Source: Chitinophagia bacterium (GTDB taxonomy: Bacteria > Bacteroidota > Bacteroidia > Chitinophagales > Chitinophagaceae). Taken from it: a stretch of 6,906 nucleotides of DNA. The position numbers and the translations under genes were made by a program. Numbering within the stretch: the stretch's first letter is position 1; each line of letters begins with the position of its first letter. Below, one piece after another: positions 1 through 6,311 of this stretch. A model generated the notes under the pieces. It worked only from the letters and a program-made list of their open reading frames with translations, searched no databases and was not told the DNA's origin. The stretch is taken from assembly GCA_010027295.1 (NCBI GenBank), contig RGVM01000138.1, positions 1 through 6,906 of the forward strand, given 5' to 3'.

Positions 1-205
1 CCACCGCGAGGAACTCTCGGTGAGCTTCTCCGACGACGAGGGCCGTCATTGGAGCGACCCCATCGTCATTGCCAAAGTCACCAGGCCCAATACGCAGGTC
101 TCCTACCCCTATTTCCTCGAAAGAAATCCGGGGGAGATCTGGATCACAACCATGTTCGGAGGACTCCGTCTGTCCTTCCTCGAGAAGGACTTCGTTGCCA
201 AATAA
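1..205 (+). CDS. Asp-box (sialidase-superfamily) protein, C-terminal fragment
   Basis: This is the last 67 codons of a gene whose 5' part lies left of the window. The reading frame starts at base 2 and ends at TAA 203-205. The visible protein contains one Asp-box, SDDEGRHW (S-x-D-x-G-x-x-W), which marks a blade turn of a sialidase-type beta-propeller. A Y-P-Y-F motif and a P-G-E-I-W strand follow, and then the C-terminus. Compared with the C-terminus of the next gene, 52 of 67 residues are identical with no gap, so the two are recent paralogues in tandem. By analogy the full protein is probably about 390 residues, secreted and glycan-active, but neither the N-terminus nor the substrate can be seen. 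The GTG at base 20 is internal to the frame and is not the start. Confidence 0.85.
   Translation, partial: HREELSVSFSDDEGRHWSDPIVIAKVTRPNTQVSYPYFLERNPGEIWITTMFGGLRLSFLEKDFVAK
1..205 (+). repeat. Tandem gene-duplication copy 1 (3' end)
   Basis: Bases 1-205 align without gaps to 1261-1465, so the period is 1260 bp. In the first 60 bases 53 positions are identical by eye. The similarity stops at the stop codon: the DNA after 205 does not resemble the DNA after 1465. Confidence 0.85.
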
Positions 206-283
206 TCCGAATGGCCAGCATCAAGCCAATGCACATGACAAGCTTCTGATATTCGAAAACAGCCACACACACAAACGATTGCC

Positions 284-1465
284 ATGAAACGAAACATCGC
301 CATCCTGAACCTGCTGGCGGGGATCTCGATACCCCTCCTGCTCCCCGCCACGGAACTCGCCACCGGCCACACCCGCCTGAATGCGCCACCCAAGGACACG
401 ATTGACACGCGCACCGGCAAGTTCACTTCCAACGCCATCTGGATACATCCTGCGACCCGCGAACTGACCGGACTCCGCATGGGCCCCTTCGTTAACATGC
501 CCGACGGCTCCATCCTCACCGTCGATACGACGCAATGCCTCATCAGTCGCGACGAAGGCAAGACCTGGACCGCCTTCCCCCTCTTCAAGGACACTTCGAA
601 ATATTCGATACGGATCGAACGTGCCCTCATCCGCACGCGGAAGGGAACCCTCATCCTGGCATTCATGAACGACAAGGAGAGGTCGGCCTTCACCTGGAAC
701 AACGAGACCCACGACATGCCCGGCGCGGTGCTGCCCACCTACGTTGTCCGCAGCACCGACGGCGGACGCACCTGGCAGGAGCCGCAACTCATGCACCGCG
801 ACTGGACCGGCGCCATCCGCGACATCATCGAGACCAAAGACGGACATGTCGTCTTCACCTCCATGATGATGCGCCACGACCCCGGCCACCACACCGTGCT
901 TACCTACACGAGCGCCGATGAGGGCAGATCGTGGAAGAGAAGCAATGTCATCGACCTCGGCGGCGTCGGCCACCACTCGGGCGTCACCGAGTCCACCCTC
1001 GAGGAGATGAAGGACGGCAGCCTGCTCATGTACATGCGCACCAACTGGGGCTCGCTGTGGGAGACGAGGTCCAATGACAAGGGACTCACCTGGGACCGCT
1101 TCCGCTCCACGCCCATGACGGCCAGCTCCGCCCCCGCCATGTTCAAGCGGCTGAAGAGTGGCCGCCTCATACTCATCTGGAACCAGAGCATGCCGCAGGG
1201 CAAGACCAGCTATCCGCTCCGCGGGGGCGACCGCAACTGGGCGGAGGTCTTCCAGAGCAACCACCGCGAAGAACTCTCCGTCAGCTTCTCCGACGACGAA
1301 GGCCGCAACTGGAGCGACCCCGTCGTCATCGCCAAGGTGACCAAGCCCCGCACGCAGGTCACCTACCCGTATTTCATCGAAAGGACACCCGGAGAGATAT
1401 GGGTCACAACCATGTTCGGCGAGCTTCGCATCGCCTTCAGTGAGAAGGACCTGGCCGGAAAATAA
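284..1465 (+). CDS. Secreted Asp-box (BNR) sialidase-superfamily protein
   Basis: This is a complete 393-residue protein. Residues 1 to about 26 form a Sec-type signal peptide (basic MKRN, then a hydrophobic stretch, with a possible cleavage near ATELA), so it is probably periplasmic or secreted. Five Asp-boxes are visible: SRDEGKTW (88-95), STDGGRTW (157-164), SADEGRSW (210-217), SNDKGLTW (263-270) and SDDEGRNW (336-343). They indicate a six-bladed sialidase-like propeller. E236 followed by R252, in the pattern E-x-T-L-E-E-M-x-D-G...M-R, matches the conserved Glu and Arg region of BNR_2/GH33-like proteins. A YPYF motif lies at 361-364. The N-terminal F/Y-R-I-P motif of classical sialidases is not seen, so sialic acid specificity is doubtful and another glycan substrate is possible. 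The gene sits 78 bp after its close paralogue and 51 bp before a third family member. The ATG at 284 is chosen because the signal peptide follows directly. No Shine-Dalgarno sequence precedes it; the leader is CA-rich. Confidence 0.88.
   Translation: MKRNIAILNLLAGISIPLLLPATELATGHTRLNAPPKDTIDTRTGKFTSNAIWIHPATRELTGLRMGPFVNMPDGSILTVDTTQCLISRDEGKTWTAFPLFKDTSKYSIRIERALIRTRKGTLILAFMNDKERSAFTWNNETHDMPGAVLPTYVVRSTDGGRTWQEPQLMHRDWTGAIRDIIETKDGHVVFTSMMMRHDPGHHTVLTYTSADEGRSWKRSNVIDLGGVGHHSGVTESTLEEMKDGSLLMYMRTNWGSLWETRSNDKGLTWDRFRSTPMTASSAPAMFKRLKSGRLILIWNQSMPQGKTSYPLRGGDRNWAEVFQSNHREELSVSFSDDEGRNWSDPVVIAKVTKPRTQVTYPYFIERTPGEIWVTTMFGELRIAFSEKDLAGK
1261..1465 (+). repeat. Tandem gene-duplication copy 2 (3' end)
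   Basis: This is the partner of bases 1-205, in the same frame and ending at the homologous TAA. The changes are largely synonymous or conservative (I/V, R/K, S/T, L/I), as expected if both copies are kept under selection. Confidence 0.85.
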
Positions 1466-1472
1466 AATATGA

Positions 1473-1503
1473 GGCCTCCGCATGGATCAGGCATGCGGGG
1501 GCC
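1473..1503 (+). terminator. Intergenic stem-loop between two Asp-box genes (terminator or attenuator)
   Basis: The arm at 1473-1484 (ggcctccgcatg) pairs with 1492-1503 (catgcgggggcc) across a 7-nt loop. This makes a GC-rich 12-bp stem with a single G-U wobble. It begins 8 bp after the stop of the upstream gene and ends 14 bp before the chosen start of the next. The following bases (cttcataaatg) are not a proper U-tract, so partial termination or 3'-end protection of the upstream mRNA is as likely as full intrinsic termination. Confidence 0.55.
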
Positions 1504-1516
1504 CTTCATAAATGCA

Positions 1517-2836
1517 ATGAAAATGATGAAGAAGGTATGCCTTCCGGCCTTTCTCGCCACCCTGTCGGCCCTGGCCACGGGAATGCCAGCCGCTACGGCG
1601 CAGTCGCCAGCCCCCGCCACCATCCACAGTCGCATCGTGACGGCGGAGATGCCCGCACTCCATGCCACTATCTTCGGCTCGGGCTCCGGTGCCTCGGGCG
1701 TCTACCTCGATCCGTCCGGCATCCGCATGCGTTCGGGCGACAGCGTGTCAGACGACAACGGCCGTACCTGGCGCCTCCAGCCGATGACGCCCGACTTCAC
1801 GGCGGGACTCCCCAAAGGCTATCGCAGAAACCCAGTGACATCGGTGATGGATGAAAAGACGGGGCGACTACTCACCATCGTCAACGCACTCGACGTGCCC
1901 GACCTCGACCCCAACATCAACGAACCCCCCATCGCCCTCAGCACCTACTACCTGCGCTACCGCGTATCCGCCGACGGGGGCAGGACCTGGATACATGAAA
2001 CCCCGATCATGCTCAAGGGGATCGAAGACCCGATAAAGCCACTTCCGGGCATCGAGATCGGTAAGAACTCCATATTCCTGGGCGACCTGGGATGCATCCC
2101 CATCGTTACCCGGAAGGGCAGGATCCTCGTACCCGCCCAGGCCACCCTCCTCGGACCCGACGGCAAACTCGCCAACCCGGGAGGAGGCTACACCTATACG
2201 GACGTCATCATCCTCATCGGCCGCTGGAGAAAGGACCACCGCATCGAATGGACCATGGAGGATCGCGTACAGGCCGACCCCAAACGTTCGAGCCGAGGCA
2301 TGATAGAGCCCACCCTCGCCGAACTGCCCGACGGCCGCATCCTGCTGGTCATGCGCGGCAGCAACGATGTGAAGGACAAGTCGGGAGTACGCATGCCGGG
2401 TTACAAATGGCATGCCCTCTCAAACGACGGCGGCCGCAGCTGGTCGAAGCCCGAACCGTTCTCTTTCGACGACGGCACACCCTTCTTCTCACCTTCCGCC
2501 ATGTCCACCCTCTTTCGACACTCGAGCGGCAGGGTGTTTTGGTTCGGCAACCTTACCCCAAAGAACCCGGAAGGAAACCTCCCGCGCTGGCCACTCGTCA
2601 TGGCTGAAGTGGATACACGCAGCGCACGGGTGTACCGAAGCAGCCTGCTGGAACTCGACAGGGAACAAGAGGCCGACAGAAGCCAGGGCAGACTCGACAT
2701 CTCGCACTTCTCGATGCTCGAGGACCGCGAGACCGGCGAGATCGTACTCACCTACCCGAGGAGCCATGGCGGCTACAAGACGAGGGAATGGGTGACGACG
2801 CGCATCTCCATCCCGTCCGTCTCCGACTACCGGTAA
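1517..2836 (+). CDS. Secreted Asp-box (BNR) sialidase-superfamily protein, divergent paralogue
   Basis: From the ATG at 1517 the protein has 439 residues. It opens with a clean signal peptide (MKMMKK, a hydrophobic core, and an ATA|QS cleavage site after about residue 28). The frame is open from an ATG at 1469, but that start would add a non-signal-like leader and place a strong stem-loop inside the coding region, so 1517 (or 1523) is preferred. Asp-boxes are visible at 78-85 (SDDNGRTW), 151-158 (SADGGRTW) and 302-309 (SNDGGRSW). E264-P...R280, in the pattern I-E-P-T-L-A-E-L-P-D-G...M-R, matches the conserved Glu/Arg segment of BNR_2-type sialidase-like proteins. A canonical F/Y-R-I-P motif is absent. 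The protein is clearly related in fold to the gene upstream but much more diverged than the first two genes are from each other. It is likely a periplasmic or secreted glycan-active enzyme. Its substrate is unknown. Confidence 0.85.
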   Translation: MKMMKKVCLPAFLATLSALATGMPAATAQSPAPATIHSRIVTAEMPALHATIFGSGSGASGVYLDPSGIRMRSGDSVSDDNGRTWRLQPMTPDFTAGLPKGYRRNPVTSVMDEKTGRLLTIVNALDVPDLDPNINEPPIALSTYYLRYRVSADGGRTWIHETPIMLKGIEDPIKPLPGIEIGKNSIFLGDLGCIPIVTRKGRILVPAQATLLGPDGKLANPGGGYTYTDVIILIGRWRKDHRIEWTMEDRVQADPKRSSRGMIEPTLAELPDGRILLVMRGSNDVKDKSGVRMPGYKWHALSNDGGRSWSKPEPFSFDDGTPFFSPSAMSTLFRHSSGRVFWFGNLTPKNPEGNLPRWPLVMAEVDTRSARVYRSSLLELDREQEADRSQGRLDISHFSMLEDRETGEIVLTYPRSHGGYKTREWVTTRISIPSVSDYR

Positions 2837-2862
2837 CGCTTACACGAAATTTGACCGGGTAC

Positions 2863-3219
2863 TCAGGAGGGACGCGGCTGGAATTGGATGCAGCTGCCCT
2901 CCGGAAGTATGGGGCCCTTGAAGAGCATGCAACCAGCACAACCGCCCTCCTTGGGAGGCACGTAGAGTGCGCATCCCGAACAGCGACGTTCCGGATCGGT
3001 GGCGGAGGTCTCATAACCCAGGGCTTCGCGCGCCTTCCTGTCAGTATCGGATACGCTCCGCAAATCGGAACAGTCCGGCGACTGCCCGCTCTTCGGCTTA
3101 TCGACCTTGGAGGACCCGGCATTACCTGCGCATCCCGTCGCGGCAATAGCGGCCAGCAAACCCGTCACAGACATCAGTTTGCCAATCCACACTCTTCTAT
3201 GCATCATCGTTTCTTTCAT
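2863..3219 (-). CDS. HiPIP-like lipoprotein (high-potential iron-sulfur protein)
   Basis: This small protein has 118 residues. An N-terminal signal (RR-V-W-I-G-K, then a hydrophobic stretch) ends in AATGC, a plausible lipobox with C30 as the lipidated residue. The mature part carries the HiPIP signature: a conserved Tyr in ALGY (Y69), then C80-x2-C83, C97-M-L-F-K-G and C110 near the C-terminus. These are the spacings expected for the four ligands of one [4Fe-4S] cluster. HiPIPs are small periplasmic one-electron carriers. Two further cysteines, C50 and C94, are unusual. The frame is open from a TTG at 3237, but the ATG at 3219 is chosen because GGGGAG lies 6 nt upstream of it. It starts 21 bp after the dehydrogenase stop codon and is probably co-transcribed with it, so it may accept electrons from that enzyme (inference). 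Confidence 0.8.
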   Translation of the reverse strand: MKETMMHRRVWIGKLMSVTGLLAAIAATGCAGNAGSSKVDKPKSGQSPDCSDLRSVSDTDRKAREALGYETSATDPERRCSGCALYVPPKEGGCAGCMLFKGPILPEGSCIQFQPRPS

Positions 3220-3225
3220 GCTTCT

Positions 3226-3231
3226 CTCCCC
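3226..3231 (-). promoter_or_regulatory. Shine-Dalgarno sequence of the HiPIP-like gene
   Basis: On the minus strand GGGGAG lies 6 nt upstream of the ATG at 3219. It is the only good Shine-Dalgarno match seen before any start in the window, and it decides the start in favour of ATG 3219 over the in-frame TTG at 3237. Confidence 0.6.
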
Positions 3232-3240
3232 TGTCAAACA

Positions 3241-5274
3241 TCAGTTCCCCTTCTGCAACATGCTCAGGGCCGTATCCCTCAACGCTGCGGGGCCCTTCCA
3301 CGCGGGTGACGAGAGGATGCTACGGAGTCTGGCGGTCTCGACTGCATCCGCCCTGTCGCGGATGACCGAGACGATCTCCCTTACGAAGGAGTCCCTACCC
3401 TCGTTCTGCGCATCAAGGAAGGATTTTTCAGCCATGAACAACTCGAGCATCTCGACCGTGGAGCCAACCGGTGCACTCAACACGGCCATACGGTACCAGG
3501 GGCTCGCGATGTTGTGCAAGAGGATACGCTGGAGAGCCGTGCGCACTTCGGGGCCTGCATACGAGCCGATGCTGAGCGCAGCCTGGTAGGCCACTCGGCC
3601 CGACGGGTCGTCCACCAGCGGGAGGATGTCGGGCAGGAGCCCCTTCCGGCCCTCTGCCAGCAAGAGGGCATGCTCCCGAAGGTCGGGGTCCTTGTCCTTG
3701 AGCAGGGCGCGCAGGATGCCGTCATCGACCGTATCGAGCCCCTCGAGCACATAGAGCGCATGCAGGCGGGCATGTGGCTTGGGGTGCGAGAGGCACATGG
3801 TCCTGGCGGCTGCAACGATGGAGCGGTCCTGTCGATCCAGCAGGAGGCGCTGGGCGGTGAGTCGCCACCATTGACTCTGATGTGCGAGCATACCCAGGAG
3901 TTCCTGGGTGGAAAGACTGCGAAGTTTCAGGGGCTTCAACTGCAAAGCCGGCGAGCCCTTTGCCACGATACGGTAGATGCGTCCATGCCTGTCGCCTGCG
4001 TTGAAGTCCATACCCACCTGGAGGTCTGCCGGGATGGAGAGCGGCGTCTCGATATGCTGGCGGTACATGTCGATCATGAACAGCGAGCCGTCCGGTCCTT
4101 CTGTGAAGCTGGCGGGGCGCACCCAGGAGTCGGTTGTAGCCATGAACTCGCGGTCTTTCTCTAGCGGTCCGCGCACGGCCCGCCGGTAGGGCGAGTCGAT
4201 GTCCTTCAGGATGTCCCTGTGCACGAGGTTCCCGGCGACATCTCCTGTGAAGACACTGCCGTAGTAAGTCTCTGGGAGCAACGACCCTGTGTACATCGTA
4301 CCGCCCGAGCCGCCCGTGAAGTGCCCGTCTGCGAATTCCTTTTCCGGCAGCCCGTTCTCCCTGGATTTCCGGTTGCGTTGCCTTGTACGTTCCGCCCTCC
4401 ACCAGGGGGCCGGCGTGCGCTGGAACATAAGGGGGTCGTGTTCAGAGATGTTGAGCGTGGACCTTCGAAGGGATTTGGGGAGGAACGGGTTCCTGTCGAG
4501 GTAGCGCTTGGAGATGACGACCTGGCTGATGTGATCGGTGTTCTGCGTGTAGAAGCGGTGTCCGGCGCCATCCATGGCGAGACTGGCGGCTTCGAAGAGG
4601 CCCTTGTCGAGGCGGAAGCGGAAGTCCCATCCCTTCACCGACAGTCTGGCCGTGTCCTTCCCTTTGGGGAAGGCGATGTCGCCCGCCTGACCGTTGTTGT
4701 TTGCGTAGATCCAGTTGTCCACTCCGAAGCGCAGGTTGGTGATCTGCGCCTCTTCGTTCCGGTTGAAGAAGCCGGTGAAGAGGGTGTCGCGCTGTTCCGC
4801 AAGCCCGTCACCGTCGTTGTCTCGGAAGTAGAGGATGTGCGGTGCGGCGGTCACCAGCAGCCCACCCTGCCAGGGCAGGACGGAAGTGGCCTCTCGAAGG
4901 CTGTCGGCAAACACGATGGCGGTGTCGGCGCGACCGTCGGCATCGGTGTCGGCAAGCCTGACGATACGACCCCGGCCCTTGACGGAGTCGGGCTTGTAGG
5001 CGTCGAGCATCCCTACGACCCACGCGTTGCCCTCCTCGTCGAACTCCATGGAGACGGGGTCGATGACCTGCGGCTCCGTGGCGAAAACCTGAGCGGTGAT
5101 GGCGGGATCGGCGAACTCGAAGGTGGACATGGACGCCTCCGGGGAGCGGGGCTCCTCATACCTGGGACGCTCTCCGCAGGACTGTAGAAAGTAGGCGGTG
5201 CATATGACCACCACGAGAGATGGCAGCGGAAAAACGCCGATGAGCACATTGCCCGGATGGTTGCTTCTATTCAC
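3241..5274 (-). CDS. Lipoprotein PVC-type dehydrogenase with HEAT repeats, no haem domain
   Basis: This 677-residue protein starts at GTG 5274, overlapping the amidohydrolase stop as GTGA, which suggests translational coupling. Residues 15-33 form a lipoprotein signal with lipobox L-Q-S-C33, which supports the GTG start. Residues about 50-440 form a beta-propeller of the 'membrane-bound dehydrogenase' type (related to glucose/sorbosone dehydrogenases). Landmarks are calcium-loop-like D109-T-D-A-D-G and D152-N-D-G-D-G, the segment T-G-G-S-G-G-T-M-Y (320-328), G-N-L-V-H-R (348-353), and G-P-D-G-S-L-F-M-I-D-M-Y-R (393-405). Residues about 450-675 are HEAT-like alpha repeats, for example D-D-P-S-G-R-V-A-Y-Q-A-A-L-S-I-G (555-570). 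Many family members end in a fused cytochrome c domain with CxxCH; none is present here. It probably oxidises a sugar or similar alcohol in the periplasm, but the substrate is unknown. It lies between the amidohydrolase and the HiPIP-like gene, in an apparent operon. Confidence 0.82.
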   Translation of the reverse strand: MNRSNHPGNVLIGVFPLPSLVVVICTAYFLQSCGERPRYEEPRSPEASMSTFEFADPAITAQVFATEPQVIDPVSMEFDEEGNAWVVGMLDAYKPDSVKGRGRIVRLADTDADGRADTAIVFADSLREATSVLPWQGGLLVTAAPHILYFRDNDGDGLAEQRDTLFTGFFNRNEEAQITNLRFGVDNWIYANNNGQAGDIAFPKGKDTARLSVKGWDFRFRLDKGLFEAASLAMDGAGHRFYTQNTDHISQVVISKRYLDRNPFLPKSLRRSTLNISEHDPLMFQRTPAPWWRAERTRQRNRKSRENGLPEKEFADGHFTGGSGGTMYTGSLLPETYYGSVFTGDVAGNLVHRDILKDIDSPYRRAVRGPLEKDREFMATTDSWVRPASFTEGPDGSLFMIDMYRQHIETPLSIPADLQVGMDFNAGDRHGRIYRIVAKGSPALQLKPLKLRSLSTQELLGMLAHQSQWWRLTAQRLLLDRQDRSIVAAARTMCLSHPKPHARLHALYVLEGLDTVDDGILRALLKDKDPDLREHALLLAEGRKGLLPDILPLVDDPSGRVAYQAALSIGSYAGPEVRTALQRILLHNIASPWYRMAVLSAPVGSTVEMLELFMAEKSFLDAQNEGRDSFVREIVSVIRDRADAVETARLRSILSSPAWKGPAALRDTALSMLQKGN

Positions 5275-6224
5275 AGCCTGAAGAGTTTTTCAGCATTACG
5301 ATAGAGTATCTTCCTCAACATGCGACGAGATCCGGAGAGTTCACGGACTTTCTGCAGGGTCTGGGCCCCGGTGCAGCCCCGGGAGGCATCCCCGTGAAGG
5401 TCGGCGCAGTCGCTCCCGTAGAGGAGTTTGTCCTGATGCCTTTCCAGAAAGGCCCTGGCCTGTTCAATATCGCGCAGGATGGAGTTGAGGCCGGAGCCGG
5501 CGGAGAGATCTCCGTACATGTTCGGATAGTCGCGCAAAAGTCGGTCGGTAAGCCCTCCCGGCGTGACGGGACCCTTGGGATACATGACCGACTGGTCGAG
5601 GTGGTTCCTGTCCACATTGGCCCACCAGGTGACGGCATGGCCTATGAAGTTGACGCGCGGATATTTTTCGAGCATGGTGTGGAACCTGTCGAAGCCCAGA
5701 TTGTACTTCATGTGCTCCCAGTGCATCAGGACGGGAACGTCGTAGGCTTCCGCGAGCTGGTATATGCGCTGCATCTCCGGTCCGTCACAGGGCACTTCGA
5801 ATTTCAACTCTCCGATGACGACGGCGCCGAGTTTCAGGTACTTCTCGATCTCGTCTGCGGCGCCCTGGAGGTCAGGTACCTCGCAAGCCCCGAAGAGGTA
5901 TCTGTCGGGATATCGCTTGGCAATGTCGTAGCAGGCCTGATTGCCGCCCGCCCGGGCTGCGAGTCCGTTTGATTTGCCAAAATGGGTGGAGGCCCTGTCC
6001 ACGGGGCTGCCCGCCGGAAGGAGGATGGTGCGTCCGATACCCATCGCATCCTGGTGGGCCATCATCTGCTCGTCCGTCCAGCCATGGTAGTGCTGGTGCT
6101 GATGGATGTCTATGACGCGGCTGCGTGCACCCTCTCCTGAAAAAACATCGTCCGGGAGTATCGCGCCACACAGCAGGAGAGCGCTGCTGCGCAAGAAATC
6201 CCGCCTGTCACCGGCATACGACAT
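5271..6224 (-). CDS. Exported amidohydrolase-2 family hydrolase (possible sugar lactonase)
   Basis: This protein has 317 residues. The N-terminus has a twin-arginine-like signal (D-R-R-D-F-L-R at 6-12, then S-S-A-L-L-L), so a folded metalloenzyme is probably exported by Tat. The metal-dependent TIM-barrel pattern of amidohydrolase 2 is clear: D39-I-H41-Q-H43 (HxH metal ligands), E139 in V-I-G-E-L-K, H168 in V-L-M-H-W-E-H, H196 in N-F-I-G-H, and G-S-D272. The C-terminus (K-I-L-Y-R-N-A-E-K-L-F) is typical of the family. Known relatives include sugar-acid lactonases, LigI-type lactonases and decarboxylases. Lactonase activity is inferred here from the adjacent dehydrogenase and mutarotase genes. 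The stop overlaps the dehydrogenase start by 4 bp. The 87-bp gap upstream contains palindromic elements, and no Shine-Dalgarno sequence is apparent. Confidence 0.83.
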   Translation of the reverse strand: MSYAGDRRDFLRSSALLLCGAILPDDVFSGEGARSRVIDIHQHQHYHGWTDEQMMAHQDAMGIGRTILLPAGSPVDRASTHFGKSNGLAARAGGNQACYDIAKRYPDRYLFGACEVPDLQGAADEIEKYLKLGAVVIGELKFEVPCDGPEMQRIYQLAEAYDVPVLMHWEHMKYNLGFDRFHTMLEKYPRVNFIGHAVTWWANVDRNHLDQSVMYPKGPVTPGGLTDRLLRDYPNMYGDLSAGSGLNSILRDIEQARAFLERHQDKLLYGSDCADLHGDASRGCTGAQTLQKVRELSGSRRMLRKILYRNAEKLFRL

Positions 6225-6229
6225 ACCAT

Positions 6230-6242
6230 CGTTCTTTGAACG
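6230..6242 (-). promoter_or_regulatory. Small hairpin just upstream of the amidohydrolase start
   Basis: cgttc-ttt-gaacg is a 5-bp inverted repeat with a 3-nt loop, ending 5 bp before the ATG at 6224. In the mRNA it would fold where a ribosome binds. It may influence translation, but it is short enough to be chance. Confidence 0.25.
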
Positions 6243-6250
6243 AACAATAT

Positions 6251-6262
6251 ATGCAATTGCAT
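6251..6262. promoter_or_regulatory. 12-bp perfect palindrome upstream of the amidohydrolase gene
   Basis: atgcaattgcat is a perfect 12-bp palindrome in the 87-bp gap between the mutarotase and amidohydrolase genes, 26 bp upstream of the amidohydrolase start. The surrounding DNA is AT-rich compared with the coding DNA. It could be an operator for a dimeric regulator of an internal promoter. No convincing promoter boxes were identified next to it. Confidence 0.35.
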
Positions 6263-6311
6263 GGAATAGACATCCCGTCGGGCATGTCCCGAGCCCTGCC
6301 GCGGTGGTTAC

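Noticed and set aside
206..283. Promoter or Bacteroidota-type -7 box (TAnnTTTG) before the second Asp-box gene
   Set aside because: No acceptable match was found in this 78-bp gap. The only inverted repeat (tggc/gcca, 4 bp) is too weak to call.
221..1483. Long minus-strand open frame (420 codons) opposite the second Asp-box gene
   Set aside because: It is fully antisense to a gene with a signal peptide and five Asp-boxes. Its translation is low-complexity (rich in G, A, V, D, E and H) with no recognisable domain, as expected from a codon-bias shadow in GC-rich DNA.
1469..1516. N-terminal extension of the third Asp-box gene from ATG 1469
   Set aside because: It would put 16 non-signal-like residues before a good signal peptide and make the 12-bp stem-loop coding.
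3220..3237. TTG start at 3237 for the HiPIP-like gene
   Set aside because: A GGGGAG Shine-Dalgarno sequence is correctly spaced for the ATG at 3219, and the TTG would place that sequence inside the coding region.
2788..3309. Plus-strand open frame (173 codons) running across the convergent junction
   Set aside because: It overlaps the end of the third Asp-box gene and lies antisense to the HiPIP-like gene, which has a lipobox, the cluster cysteines and a Shine-Dalgarno sequence. Its product has no recognisable features.
4219..5187. Plus-strand open frame (322 codons) opposite the dehydrogenase gene
   Set aside because: It is antisense to well-supported dehydrogenase domain sequence. The translation is Val/Gly/Glu-rich without motifs.
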